Origin: Endozoicomonas sp965261315
GTDB taxonomy: Bacteria > Pseudomonadota > Gammaproteobacteria > Pseudomonadales > Endozoicomonadaceae
NCBI GenBank assembly: GCA_965261315.1
Contig: CBDHDM010000017.1
Span: 51,967-115,966 of the forward strand
Reading direction: 5' to 3'
Length of the DNA stretch: 64,000 nucleotides
The notes under the pieces were generated by a model. The model worked only from the letters and a program-made list of their open reading frames with translations. It was not told where the DNA came from and did not search any database. Shown piece by piece: positions 1 to 8,981 of the stretch (within the stretch, counting starts at the first letter, position 1; the number at the start of each line of letters is the position of its first letter). Both the position numbers and the translations under genes were made by a program.

Positions 1-343
1 GCCAGAGACAGGGATAATCACACTGTCGATGGCATTTTAAACAATGAGAGCGCAGACGAGCTTTGCCACCATTTAAACGGCCGAATAAACATTGAAACTG
101 TTGTATGTGCTGATGCAAGCCTTGCACATGAAGAAGCTTGCGAGACAGTTAGGATTCACCTTTAAAGAGTTGGTGGCATCTTCTGGAAAACGGATTATCG
201 ATGGTGTTTTTCACCTACAGCACGTTAATGCATACCACAGCCATTTGAAGCAATGGGTTGCAGGGATTTTTCACGGTGTTGCAACGAAATACTTGTCACA
301 TTACCTGGGCTGGCGCAGGGCTCTGACAGGAGTTAACACCTGA
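1..343 (+). pseudogene. IS1595/ISXO2-type transposase, C-terminal remnant
   Basis: This is the 3' part of a DDE transposase; the window edge cuts off the 5' part. Frame 1 reads the middle of the protein (RDNHTVDGILNNESADEL) and stops near position 169. The last segment continues from about position 130 in frame 2, with the family's closing region HVNAYHSHLKQW followed by FHGVATKYLSHYLGWRR. One extra base in the GAAGAAG stretch near 130 explains the switch. The HVNAYHS...FHGVATKYL...YLGWRR ending is typical of IS1595-family (ISXO2-like) transposases. As read, the gene cannot make a complete enzyme. Confidence 0.75.
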
Positions 344-351
344 TCGACTGG

Positions 352-600
352 CTAACAAAATTTTGGAGTTTGTTCACCTTCAACCCTTAAGAGCAACATA
401 GCCGCATTAGGACCTATGCCAACATAGACTACTTTGAGGGTGCGATGATCCAGAGGTTTGCCAATCCGTGGCATTGGTTCTTCACTGAACCTTTTCCTAT
501 TGTTCTTCAGTCCTGCTGATATGGCTATTTCAGGTAGAACCTGATCTGCAAATAAACTTGGATAGAGTTCATTTTTACTTACTGTTGCTTCCCGGCCCAT
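352..600 (-). CDS. Small hypothetical protein (82 aa)
   Basis: An 82-codon ORF with an ATG preceded by GAGGGAGCT about ten bases upstream, which is a plausible ribosome binding site. The product has no membrane segment, signal peptide or motif I recognise. It lies between a transposase remnant and an AT-rich gap, so it may be a remnant of accessory DNA or a chance ORF. The ribosome binding site is the main support. Confidence 0.3.
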   Translation of the reverse strand: MGREATVSKNELYPSLFADQVLPEIAISAGLKNNRKRFSEEPMPRIGKPLDHRTLKVVYVGIGPNAAMLLLRVEGEQTPKFC

Positions 601-913
601 ATCTTATCAGCTCCCTCTGAGGAAAAATTCTTTAATTTCAATCAGTAAGGTTGATTTATCTGTTTGGAATAAGTTGGTGAAATGGTTTATAAAGTTACGC
701 TTATAAAATTTGGACAATTTATTTAGAAAAACGTTCGTTTTAATTTTTTGCTTAATGTTTGATTGTGTTGTGAAGAAATCTGGTTCAATTCCCTAGTGGG
801 GAATAGGTTATAAAATATGATGCTTTATGAATTATTGATTAGTAATTGGCTGGTGTTTTTTCTGAATAGAGGTCATTAAAAAATTTAAATGGCTGTTTCG
901 AAAGGGCGATGAA
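601..913. other. AT-rich intergenic stretch
   Basis: About 310 bases of strongly AT-rich sequence between the small ORF and the nfo terminator region. I see no gene, no RNA fold and no convincing repeat in it. Confidence 0.5.
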
Positions 914-948
914 GCTCCGGTAGTAAGCTTGTCGCGCTCTACCGGAGC
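914..948 (-). terminator. Stem-loop downstream of nfo
   Basis: A perfect 10-bp inverted repeat, GCTCCGGTAG (914-923) and CTACCGGAGC (939-948), with a 15-base loop. It begins just past the nfo stop codon on the minus strand. A clear U-run is lacking, so termination is likely but not certain. Confidence 0.5.
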
Positions 949-956
949 CATTAATA

Positions 957-1801
957 TTATGTAGACATCATTTTCAAGGCATTAATTTCATCAGCCCAGA
1001 TAGTTTCATCAATAGTTTCCAGAACCATGGGAATACCATCGAAACGGCTGTCAGTCATGATATAGCGAAATACCTCCCAGCCGATTTCGCCCTGTCCAAG
1101 GCTGTGGTGCCGGTCTTTTCTTGAGCCAAGCGCACCTTTGGAGTCATTCAGGTGCATACCTTTCAGGTAGTTAAAACCAATGATTTTTTCGAACTCGGCG
1201 AACGTTTTCTGGCAGGCATCCTGAGTCCGAAGGTCGTAACCGGCAGCAAAGGTATGACAGGTATCCAGGCAGACCCCAACCCGGCTTTTGTCTTCAACCT
1301 GATCAATGATTTCGGCGATCTCTTCAAACTGCCACCCCAGGTTGCTTCCCTGGCCCGCTGTATTCTCTATCACTGCAATCACGCCCTGGGTTTGTTTCGA
1401 GAGCAATATTGATGGACTGAGCGATCTTGCTCAGACAGTCTGCTATATCCATTTTTCTCAAGTGGCTGCCCGGATGGAAGTTTAGGCGGTCAAGCCCTAG
1501 CTGCATGCATCGTTCCATTTCATTAATAAATGCAAGGCGAGACTTCTCAAGTGCTTCCTGCTCCGGATGCCCCAGGTTGATCAGATAGCTGTCGTGGGGA
1601 AGAATCTGTTCCGGTTTGAAGTGGTATTTCTCACAGCGTTTCTCTAAACAGTTCAATGCTCTTCATGGAGAGCGGTTTGGCGTTCCACTGTCGCTGGTTT
1701 TTTGTGAACAGGGCAAAGGCAGTTGCGCCTATTTCATGAGCATTTAATGGAGCATTTTCGACCCCACCGGCTGCACTGACGTGTGCTCCAACATATTTCA
1801 T
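957..1801 (-). pseudogene. nfo: Endonuclease IV (Nfo), broken by two frameshifts
   Basis: Endonuclease IV is the zinc-dependent AP endonuclease of base excision repair. The reconstructed protein matches the E. coli family member from end to end. It starts with KYVGAHVSAAGG at an ATG at 1801, passes ILPHDSYLINLGHP, NFHPGSHL, ENTAGQGSNLG, DTCHTFAAGYDLR and HLNDSKGALGSR, and ends with FDGIPMVLETI. The zinc-ligand motifs are all present. The frame breaks twice by one extra base: near 1640 (about residue 55) and near 1400 (in GAAACAAACCC, just before TQGV). The start overlaps the stop of the upstream regulator as ATGA, so translation is probably coupled. If the frameshifts are real the gene is dead; if they are sequencing errors it is an ordinary nfo. 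Confidence 0.88.
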
Positions 1802-2439
1802 CTATCAAGACTTCCTGTAGGTTCTATGCGATATGTGCAACGGCGGGCACCCTCTAAGATGTATTCAGTACGATTTACCGTTGCTTCTGGCGCAAAAAGT
1901 GTTCTGAAAATCTGTAACTCAGAGCGACAGAACCCTTGGCAGGCTTGTGCAGCAGTGCAGATTGGACAATGGTTTTCGATAAATAAAAATCCATCATCTT
2001 CTTTGCTGTAAGCAGCCATATAGCCCTCATTGGTTCTTATCTTGGCGAGTGCGGCTATTTTTGATTCCAGTGTGGAATGCGCTGAAAGCTTTTCCTGATA
2101 GATCCGCTCTGAACTCTGACTGCGATGTTCAATCAGTTGAGTCAGACCCTCGTCTCCAAAGATTTCTTTTACGGAAATGATCATCTCCAGAGTCAGCTGG
2201 TCATGACGATCAGGAAATTGGGATTGGGCTCTTGGGGTCAGGTGCCATGTTTTCCTTGGACGTCCCACGCCACTGCGGATAGTTGTGGTATCCACCAACG
2301 CTCTGTCCATCAGTTTTTCCAAGTGGCCACGAGCACCCATGCTTGTGATATTTAGCCGTTTGCCCAAATCACCAGCTGTCAAAGGCCCTTCTGTTTTTAA
2401 GTAATGAAGGATCTGGTCCAGAGTTTTCTTATCTTTCAT
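1798..2439 (-). CDS. SufR-like winged-helix regulator with cysteine cluster
   Basis: A 213-residue predicted transcription factor. Residues 1-80 form an ArsR/DeoR-type winged helix (DQILHYLKTEGPLTAGDLGKRL, then GRPRKTWHLT as the wing). The C-terminal third carries four cysteines in HCPICTAAQACQGFC and a fifth in RRCTYRI. This layout is that of the COG2345/SufR group, where such cysteines bind an Fe-S cluster. The ligand here is inferred. A perfect inverted repeat at 2468-2493 lies just upstream and is a good candidate operator for autoregulation. The stop codon overlaps the nfo start (ATGA), which suggests that an iron-sulfur or redox signal is linked to AP-site repair. Targets elsewhere cannot be seen. 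Confidence 0.8.
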   Translation of the reverse strand: MKDKKTLDQILHYLKTEGPLTAGDLGKRLNITSMGARGHLEKLMDRALVDTTTIRSGVGRPRKTWHLTPRAQSQFPDRHDQLTLEMIISVKEIFGDEGLTQLIEHRSQSSERIYQEKLSAHSTLESKIAALAKIRTNEGYMAAYSKEDDGFLFIENHCPICTAAQACQGFCRSELQIFRTLFAPEATVNRTEYILEGARRCTYRIEPTGSLDR

Positions 2440-2467
2440 AGCTTTGGATTATATGGAGCACTTGTTG

Positions 2468-2493
2468 TTTTGTAAACCAAATGCTTTACAAAA
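2468..2493. promoter_or_regulatory. Candidate operator of the SufR-like regulator
   Basis: TTTTGTAAA (2468-2476) and TTTACAAAA (2485-2493) are perfect 9-bp inverted repeats with an 8-base spacer. They lie about 30 bases upstream of the regulator's start codon, where an autoregulatory site would be expected. The binding protein is inferred from position only. Confidence 0.55.
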
Positions 2494-2541
2494 TATGATT
2501 GTAGTCGTAGGCTAAATATGTAAATAAAAAAGTTTATAAAT

Positions 2542-2727
2542 ATGAGGTGTACTGATGAGCTGGATTCAATTGATGAAAGACTGAGTGCAGCAGGCTATCA
2601 GGAAGATGTTTCTTTCCGTGAAGAAGGGCAGTATAGACGACGCCATTATTATTTAGACGGCAATGGTATGGAGTGGGAGTTCATTGAGTATTCTACAGCG
2701 AATACTTTACTGAGAAATCAGTACTAA
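2542..2727 (+). pseudogene. VOC (glyoxalase-fold) protein, C-terminal remnant
   Basis: The 61-codon ORF resembles the second half of a small VOC-superfamily protein: a helix ending in RLSAAGYQ, then YRRRHYYLDGNGMEWEFIEY, where the family has the strand pair and the conserved WEFVEY-like end. A complete protein would be about 125-130 residues; the N-terminal half is absent upstream and no ribosome binding site is evident. It overlaps the convergent hydrolase gene by four bases. Confidence 0.5.
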
Positions 2728-3674
2728 CTCTGTTTGGTGTTCATAGACTCGGAAAGCCATTGCATATAATGCTCCCTGGTTTCCTGAAGTTCATTGGGCA
2801 GATGGTGTCGTGCACCATCCAGCCAGAGCACCTGTGGTGATTTGTAGAGTTTGCTTATAGCCTCAATATTATATTGCCCGTCAACAGTCGTATCATTTGT
2901 GCCCTGAATAACTAATGGGCTAATAGCTATCTGTGTGGTCGACGACTCTATTCGGCGAATCCAGCGATCCAGTGCTGACACCCACTGGGTTGGTAAAATT
3001 TTTGGTGCCAGAGGGTCATTGTGAGCTTTATCCAGGAAAGTTTCGTCTCTGCAGTTATCTTTGAATTTACGGGGTATTTGGCGAAGAAAGGGTCTTGCCA
3101 AATAGAGTTGGAAGCGACTCAGTCTCCATAACCATGGGCGAACAAGAGGCGCAGAAAGGATAACCTGCTCAAAACGTAAGGGCATCTTGTTTTTGGTTTG
3201 ATGGTTCAGAAGCTCAGTGATGATGGCACAACCTGTACTTTGCCCATATGCCAGCCATGGTTTTGGCAAGATTGGATCGCAGTAGTTCATCAAGTCTTCC
3301 AGAACCAGGCGGTAGGTCTCAAAATCTTCAATAGTTGCTGGCTTACCACTGGAAAGGCCATGTCCCGGAAGGTCATACGCCAGAACGTTGTAGCCTTGTT
3401 CCAGAAAGAAACGTATGACATGTCTGAATAAACCAACATGGTCGTAGTAACCGTGCAGGAGGAATACTGAGCCTTTTGCTTCAGGTTTTGTGTATAAGTG
3501 GCAGGCAATACGGTAACTGTTACTGCTTACATACCCAAGGCAGTGACTGACACCCGGAATACTGTTTTCCAGATCAATGTCGTAATATTGAAAATAGGTC
3601 GTTTCATGAGGGTGAGGTGTGACCTGACTATAGGAAAGCGGGCGCATACCTGAGATCAGCTTGAGTCTGTCCAT
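2724..3674 (-). CDS. Alpha/beta hydrolase, monoacylglycerol-lipase-like
   Basis: A 316-residue serine hydrolase of the Hydrolase_4 (lysophospholipase/monoacylglycerol lipase) type. The oxyanion-side motif HGYYDH is at about 74-79, followed by YDLPGHGLSSG. The nucleophile is Ser146 in YGQSTG. Asp261 or Asp265 (GTNDTTVD) and His290 or His291 (ARHHLPN) complete the triad. There is no signal peptide, so it is probably cytoplasmic or loosely membrane-associated. The start codon overlaps the stop of reconstructed rfaH by one base (TAATG), implying a shared transcript and coupled translation. The substrate is likely a lipid ester, but this is not shown by the sequence. Confidence 0.8.
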   Translation of the reverse strand: MDRLKLISGMRPLSYSQVTPHPHETTYFQYYDIDLENSIPGVSHCLGYVSSNSYRIACHLYTKPEAKGSVFLLHGYYDHVGLFRHVIRFFLEQGYNVLAYDLPGHGLSSGKPATIEDFETYRLVLEDLMNYCDPILPKPWLAYGQSTGCAIITELLNHQTKNKMPLRFEQVILSAPLVRPWLWRLSRFQLYLARPFLRQIPRKFKDNCRDETFLDKAHNDPLAPKILPTQWVSALDRWIRRIESSTTQIAISPLVIQGTNDTTVDGQYNIEAISKLYKSPQVLWLDGARHHLPNELQETREHYMQWLSESMNTKQS

Positions 3675-4286
3675 TAACTCTCTTCGGATACTTTCTGTAA
3701 GTCTTTCAAAGGGACTTCGATCTGCTTTTTGGCAATAACCTGTTCTTCTATCCCTTCTTTGGTGCGCAGGCTCTCAATAAACTGAATGAGAATGATGCCA
3801 CGATCCATGATTAACACCTTTTATAAAGGTACTTTCAAGGTGACGAAAAAGCGGATTGTCGTACAGCACTGATTCGCCTTCCCGAAAACGAATAGAAACG
3901 GGCTTCTCATCGGGAATGCGGCCATTGTGCATCCAGACGAATGCTTCGATCTGATCAATCATCTGATCGCCATTGGGTATTGGACTGGGCAGCAGATTGC
4001 CTAACTCCTCTTTCGGAAGCTTCCCTTCACTAAAGAGTTTATGACTCATCTTGTTAAACCGGACAACCTGTGTGATCCCACGGGTTGAGCGGATTTTGTG
4101 ATACGACGGAAGATCTTTCTCGCTCAGTCGTATAAAGACATAGCCCGGGAACAGTGGAGCACGACAGCTCTTTTCCTGAATCAGTGGGCAATAAACCTCA
4201 AATCCCTGACTCTCAAGGTTATCCTGTGCCCTGATCTCAGCCCTGTACTTGGCCTTCAGTAGATACCATCCGTCTTTCAACGCCAT
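3674..4286 (-). pseudogene. rfaH: RfaH antiterminator, C-terminal frameshift
   Basis: RfaH is the NusG paralogue that rides on RNA polymerase at ops-containing operons and stops premature termination. The N-terminal NGN domain is clear: MALKDGWYLLKAKYRAEIRA, then PLFPGYVFIRL and RSTRGITQVVRF. I start it at the ATG at 4286, preceded by AGAGAA; longer in-frame starts add a tail not seen in the family. One extra G in AAAAGG near 3825 shifts the frame inside the C-terminal KOW domain. Reading past it gives FIKVLIMDRGIILIQFIESL and a coiled tail ending EVPLKDLQKVSEES, with a stop that forms TAATG with the next gene. That overlap supports the corrected frame as the functional one. Confidence 0.75.
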
Positions 4287-4530
4287 TTCTCTAGATGGCA
4301 TAACAAATCCTTTTGGCGATGACAGTCCTGCAGACAAGAAATGTGCCGAATAATATTCTGGAGCAGGCAGACTGGTGGTTCTTGGTACCAATAGGATCGG
4401 CTGACCTACGGGTGTTCAACAGGAGCATTCTACAGGACTCTACTATTCAGACAATACTGGACGCAGTAGCATCCTGTAAGGAAAGACTATTTTGGCTGGG
4501 AAGCAAGTAGAACAGGGAGTGGGGGAGGCC

Positions 4531-4566
4531 AAGAGCCGGAAGAAAATACACTTGCCTCCGGCCTTT
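4531..4566 (-). terminator. Weak stem-loop downstream of pgk
   Basis: GCCGGA (4535-4540) pairs with TCCGGC (4557-4562), and AAG/CTT extend the stem past a one-base bulge. It sits just beyond the pgk stop on the minus strand. The following U-run is poor, so this is a tentative terminator. Confidence 0.35.
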
Positions 4567-4578
4567 GGGTACAGATGA

Positions 4579-5745
4579 TTAGCGCTTGGCTGCTTCTTCG
4601 AGCATCGCTACTGCAGGGAGCACCTTGCCTTCAACGAACTCAAGGAATGCGCCGCCACCGGTAGAGATGTACGACACTTTTTCTTTAATTCCGTATTTGT
4701 CAATGGCTGCCAGGGTATCGCCACCACCTGCAATCGAGAAAGCATCAGAGTTTGCAATGGCCATGGACAGTGAACGTGTACCTTCACCGAACTGGTCAAA
4801 TTCGAAAACGCCAACAGGGCCGTTCCACAGAATAGTTTTTGCTGCGGTCAGAACATCGGCAAACAGCTTCTGGGTTTCAGGGCCAATGTCAAAGATCATG
4901 TCATCATCTTCCACTTCATCAACAGACTTGATGATAGCGGGCTCGTTCTCATCGAACTTTTTGCCACAGACAACATCCGTTGGCATTGGGATATCGCACT
5001 TCTCCATCAGCGCTTTAGCCTGAGGGATCAGATCTGCTTCATAGAGCGACTTACCAACATTCTTACCGGCGGCAGCCAGGAAGGTGTTGGCGATACCACC
5101 GCCCACGATGAGTTGATCGCAAATACCTGACAGGGACTCCAGAACGGTCAGTTTGGTGGAAACCTTGGAACCACCCACGATCGCCGTCATTGGGCGTTTC
5201 GGTTTATCCATGGCCTTGCCCAGTGCGTCCAGCTCAGCTGCCAGCAGTGGGCCTGCACAGGCAATAGCTGCAAACTTGCCAACGCCATGAGTAGAGGCCT
5301 GGGCACGGTGCGCAGTACCAAAGGCATCCATAACATAGATATCACACAGGGCTGCCATTTTACGGGACAGTGCTTCGTCGTCTTTCTTTTCGCCAACGTT
5401 GAAGCGGCAGTTTTCCAGAATAACCAGTTCACCGGCTGCCACGTCAAAACCACCGTCAACCCAGTCTTTGACCAGACGAACTTCTCTGCCCAGCAGGTCA
5501 CCAATGTAGTTTGCAACCGGCTTCAGGGAGAATTGCTCATCATACTCACCTTCAGTAGGACGACCCAGGTGAGAGGTGACCATAACGTGTGCACCAGCTT
5601 CAAGAGCCTGCTTGATGGTGGGCAGGGAAGCCAGAATGCGAGCATCACTGGTGACCTTTCCGTTTTTTACCGGAACATTGAGGTCTTCGCGGATCAGGAC
5701 ACGTTTACCTGCCAGATCCAGATCGGTCATTTTTAAAACGTTCAT
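4579..5745 (-). CDS. pgk: Phosphoglycerate kinase
   Basis: Converts 1,3-bisphosphoglycerate and ADP to 3-phosphoglycerate and ATP in glycolysis, reversibly, in the cytoplasm. The 388-residue protein is full length and uninterrupted. The substrate-binding N-domain shows REDLNVP (about 19-25) and SHLGRP (about 58-63). The nucleotide domain shows GGSKVSTK, the WNGPVGVFEF segment and the closing GGGDTLAAI. AGAGG precedes the ATG. In related gammaproteobacteria pgk follows tkt and epd directly. Here the order tkt, epd, pgk is kept on the same strand but about 3.2 kb of transposase and kinase DNA separates epd from pgk, so pgk probably needs its own promoter in the 5746-6139 gap. Confidence 0.97.
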   Translation of the reverse strand: MNVLKMTDLDLAGKRVLIREDLNVPVKNGKVTSDARILASLPTIKQALEAGAHVMVTSHLGRPTEGEYDEQFSLKPVANYIGDLLGREVRLVKDWVDGGFDVAAGELVILENCRFNVGEKKDDEALSRKMAALCDIYVMDAFGTAHRAQASTHGVGKFAAIACAGPLLAAELDALGKAMDKPKRPMTAIVGGSKVSTKLTVLESLSGICDQLIVGGGIANTFLAAAGKNVGKSLYEADLIPQAKALMEKCDIPMPTDVVCGKKFDENEPAIIKSVDEVEDDDMIFDIGPETQKLFADVLTAAKTILWNGPVGVFEFDQFGEGTRSLSMAIANSDAFSIAGGGDTLAAIDKYGIKEKVSYISTGGGAFLEFVEGKVLPAVAMLEEAAKR

Positions 5746-6139
5746 GGGGAGCCCTCTTGATATTCACTCATGGCCGAGTTCCTCGGGGGAGCACTGTTTA
5801 CTGATGCTTACCCTGTAGAAATTGCCGGGGATAACTGATGTTTACAGAATCAGGGAACAGCGGAAAAACGTCGGGGACGATAACATATAAATTACGCTTC
5901 AGGTATTCATTGATACGCTCTAATGACTTGAATCAAACCGTATTTCAAGGGTTTTCGGAGGGTCACAAGTTTTCTGATGGATGTTGTTTGAAAAATTAAA
6001 AACGTTAGCTATAGTGCTGAAACTCCTCGACACGAATTATGGCTTTATCCACAGGTAAAATGAAGTATTCGATTCTCAAGGAACCATTCATTTTGAAATC
6101 AGCATAGCAGGCCAATCTACTGATTGAGAAGGGGCGCAC
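5746..6139. other. Intergenic region upstream of pgk
   Basis: About 390 bases between pgk and the truncated transposase. No gene is visible. It must hold the pgk promoter on the minus strand and the left junction of the insertion-sequence remnant. I could not define terminal repeats of the element with confidence. Confidence 0.4.
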
Positions 6140-7087
6140 TTGGCCATTGACAGCACAGTCACCGAATCGGATATCAAACCACCTTGCGACAGTGATCTTT
6201 TAGCCAGTTCTGTTAAAGAAATTTGTCGGCTGCTTAAACGGGGACAAACACTGACAGCGACACCGCTTTATGAATATACCCATCACAACCGGGCCGTAAA
6301 AGATGCGGCCAGAAAATGCATATACGCTCGTAAAGAAGAGCGGGATCAGCATTATAAAAAACTGCTGCAGTTGACCCGAAAATCCCGGAAGGTGCTTATC
6401 GAAGCCACTTTCAAGATTGCGAACGCCCGTCAGCAGGGGCAGTGTCTCTTGGCAGATGATGCCGAAAAGTGGCAGGCTGATGTGGATCACCTGTTACCCT
6501 TGGTGGATGCAATAGTCTCTCAGACAGAGCGAAGGGTCTTGAAGGGTGAAAAGGTGCCAGCCCAAGAGAAAGTGGTTAGCCTGTATGAACCCCATACGGA
6601 TATCATCGTAAAAGACAGGCGGCAAGTGCAGTACGGCCATAAACTGAACCTGGTTCAGGGAAAAAGTCGATTGATCCTGGATCTGGTTATCGAGGAAGGT
6701 AATCCAGCGGATTCTGACCGATTCCTTCCGATGATGGAAAGACAAAAAGAACTTTATGGGCGTGTACCCCGCCAGACAAGCAGTGACGGCGGATACGCGT
6801 GTCGCGAAAATTTGGAAAAAGCCAAAGCCATGGGAATCAGCGATGTGGCTTTTAATAAAAAGCGTGGACTTGAAGTCGAAGAGATGACTAAAAGTCAGTA
6901 TGTGTATAAAACACTCTTTCGCTTCCGGGCAGGTATTGAAGCAGGAATTTCGTGGCTAAAAAGATGTTTTGGACTATCACGCTGCCACTGCAAGGGCTCT
7001 GAACGCTTTGATTCTCATTGCTGGTTATCGGTTGTCTGTTACAACCTGGTGATTCTGGCCAGGCACCCGGCGCCATTCGCCAAATGA
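6140..7087 (+). mobile_element. ISNCY-like transposase, N-terminally truncated
   Basis: A 315-residue ORF from a TTG codon. The protein begins abruptly at DSTVTESDIK, a segment that lies well inside related transposases (first catalytic Asp region, DSTVVE...I). About 100 or more residues are therefore missing at the N-terminus. It continues with VKDRRQVQYGHKLNL, the SSDGGYAC segment carrying a second catalytic Asp, and RFRAGIEAGISWLKRCFGLSR, which holds the catalytic Glu. The assignment to ISNCY (IS1182-like is the alternative) rests on these motifs only. It sits between pgk and a kinase gene in a disrupted glycolytic cluster and is probably inactive. Confidence 0.8.
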
Positions 7088-7223
7088 AAGATCTTCTCAG
7101 CATAGTGGAAGAGTGTTTGCTGCCTGATTTTTGAGTTTTCCTAAAATATTTGTCCCACATTAGAGAGAAAAGGGGAGGATTCTCTTGGCACTCTGGAATT
7201 TCAGGAGTTATTAGAGCGTACGG

Positions 7224-8933
7224 TCAAATTATGATTGCCCGATGCGTTTTTGGACGAGAACTATCTATATCAAGGTGAGCTTCAAACTGGTTAGCCAGCT
7301 TCAGAAAAGCAGGGAAGTGTTCAGCGATCGAACTCATATCATTGTTATTCCAGAAATCGATAGATTCGACTAAGGCCTTTTGATCGTTCTCGTTTGATAT
7401 ACCATCTGCAGCCCCATTGTTATGAGACATATTAATTAGCTCTAAAACAGCACTATGATCTTCACCATGAATCTTTGAAATACATTTGAACAGGTGGCAT
7501 GTCAGAATGTAGATGGCATTCTGATCGGAAGGGTTATTGCTTGAATGTACAAGGCTGGCTCTTGCCAGTTCTTTAAGTGCGGATTCTACCAGTATTTTAT
7601 TTCCGGTTTTTTGTATGAACGCCTGAATGCGGTATTTTGTTTTCTTATGGATACATTCGATGGGGACATCATGATCAAAGACTCTATATCTTCGGCTCTG
7701 ATGGGATCGTTAACATTTTTACCATCAACCAGCTCCGGCTGTTTTCCGCTATCCATACTCCAGCCATGATCAGTAAATAGCTTTATCTGGGCAGCTATTC
7801 TGTCTTCGGATTGCTCTGGAATGCAGGCATAGTTATTAAACAGTCTCTGTAATATTTTCCCCAGGGCGTATATATCCACCGAGCGATCAACGTTAATCCT
7901 GCCATCCTGAGCTGTTTTTGCATATACAGCTTCAGGTGGAGCAAATTGTTCATGTCCAATTTTGGCCAGGGTACCCGGGGCTGAAGCTAATCCAGGGTCA
8001 ATGATTTTCAGGGTGTGTTGTGGGGGTTCAAATGCTGGCTCTGTCAAAGCATCATCAGGCACCATCAGCCGTGATGGGTGTACTATCATATTGTCAGGTT
8101 TGAGATCACAGTGGATCAGGTTTCTCTGATGCATGTGGGCAACCCCCTGGCAGCATTGTGCGATCAGGTGTTGTACTACTCCCCAGAATTGTCTGGGGGA
8201 GATCATTCCTGCGAAATAACAGCGAGTAAAGTGGCCAGTCACACGGTCAAATGATTGATGGCAATCGAGCTTTTCCATGATCAGACCAGTTAGCCCTTCC
8301 ACCTCCTGCTTTCCATAGCAGCGGACAATATTTTTGTGTGGTCCCAGTTTTACAAAATGCCTGATAAGACTGATCAATATCAGAATCCATGGACTGAGGC
8401 TCATTACAGGTTATTGCTTCTGGTGATAGAGGTATCACTTCGGATTGTTCCAGTTCAAGGCTCAACCAGTCCGCCATAGTGTCATCATCATCTTCATTTT
8501 TGACAGGCACTCTGAGAACCTGCCCAGTGGGGTTTCCTGCTATATCCAGAAGGTCCATGACTCTGGCAAAACTGCCGGAACCTATTTCGTCTCCCAGCTG
8601 GTATTTCCTGGCAGTCAGTGTAGAGCCTGATGCTTCTGGAGAGACGGTGACGGGGGAAGTACTCAGCCGACCGATATCAGTTTCAGAGTCCGAGAGTGAT
8701 TCATAACCTGATTCAGGTCTCGAGCGTTCACTCAAGCTTATAGCCGGGGGGGAGTTGGCTTCTTGAGACACTGAAAATCCAGGGTGCTCACTGAAAGCAG
8801 TATTAGCTTTTTCGATGGAGGTTACTTTTCGAATACCAGCCCTGGGTGCATTTTGGCTGGTATTATCAGCTCTCTCCTGGAAATTAGAGGTGCTGTTCGA
8901 AGCAGTTGCTGGCAAATCAATCCTTTTTGGCAT
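7224..8933 (-). pseudogene. Eukaryote-like Ser/Thr protein kinase, two frameshifts
   Basis: The reconstructed protein is about 570 residues. Residues 1-110 are Ser/Pro-rich and probably disordered (for example SGYESLSDSETD). The kinase domain follows: glycine loop GSGSFARV (about 118-125), candidate ATP-binding Lys145 in RVPVK, catalytic loop LIHCDLKPDNMIV, then KIIDPGLAS where DFG is expected, FAPPEA for the APE motif, and VDIYALGKILQRL. A helical C-terminal part of roughly 150 residues follows and ends at 7224. One extra T near 8375 and one missing T near 7682 break the frame. The Cys in HCD and the Pro in DPG depart from consensus; the catalytic Asp and metal-binding Asp are kept. It lies 48 bases behind epd. 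A role as a secreted host-directed kinase is inference. Confidence 0.75.
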
Positions 8934-8981
8934 TCCATAGCAAACTATTCGTCCCTTTTCATCAATATAGCAACAGCTATG

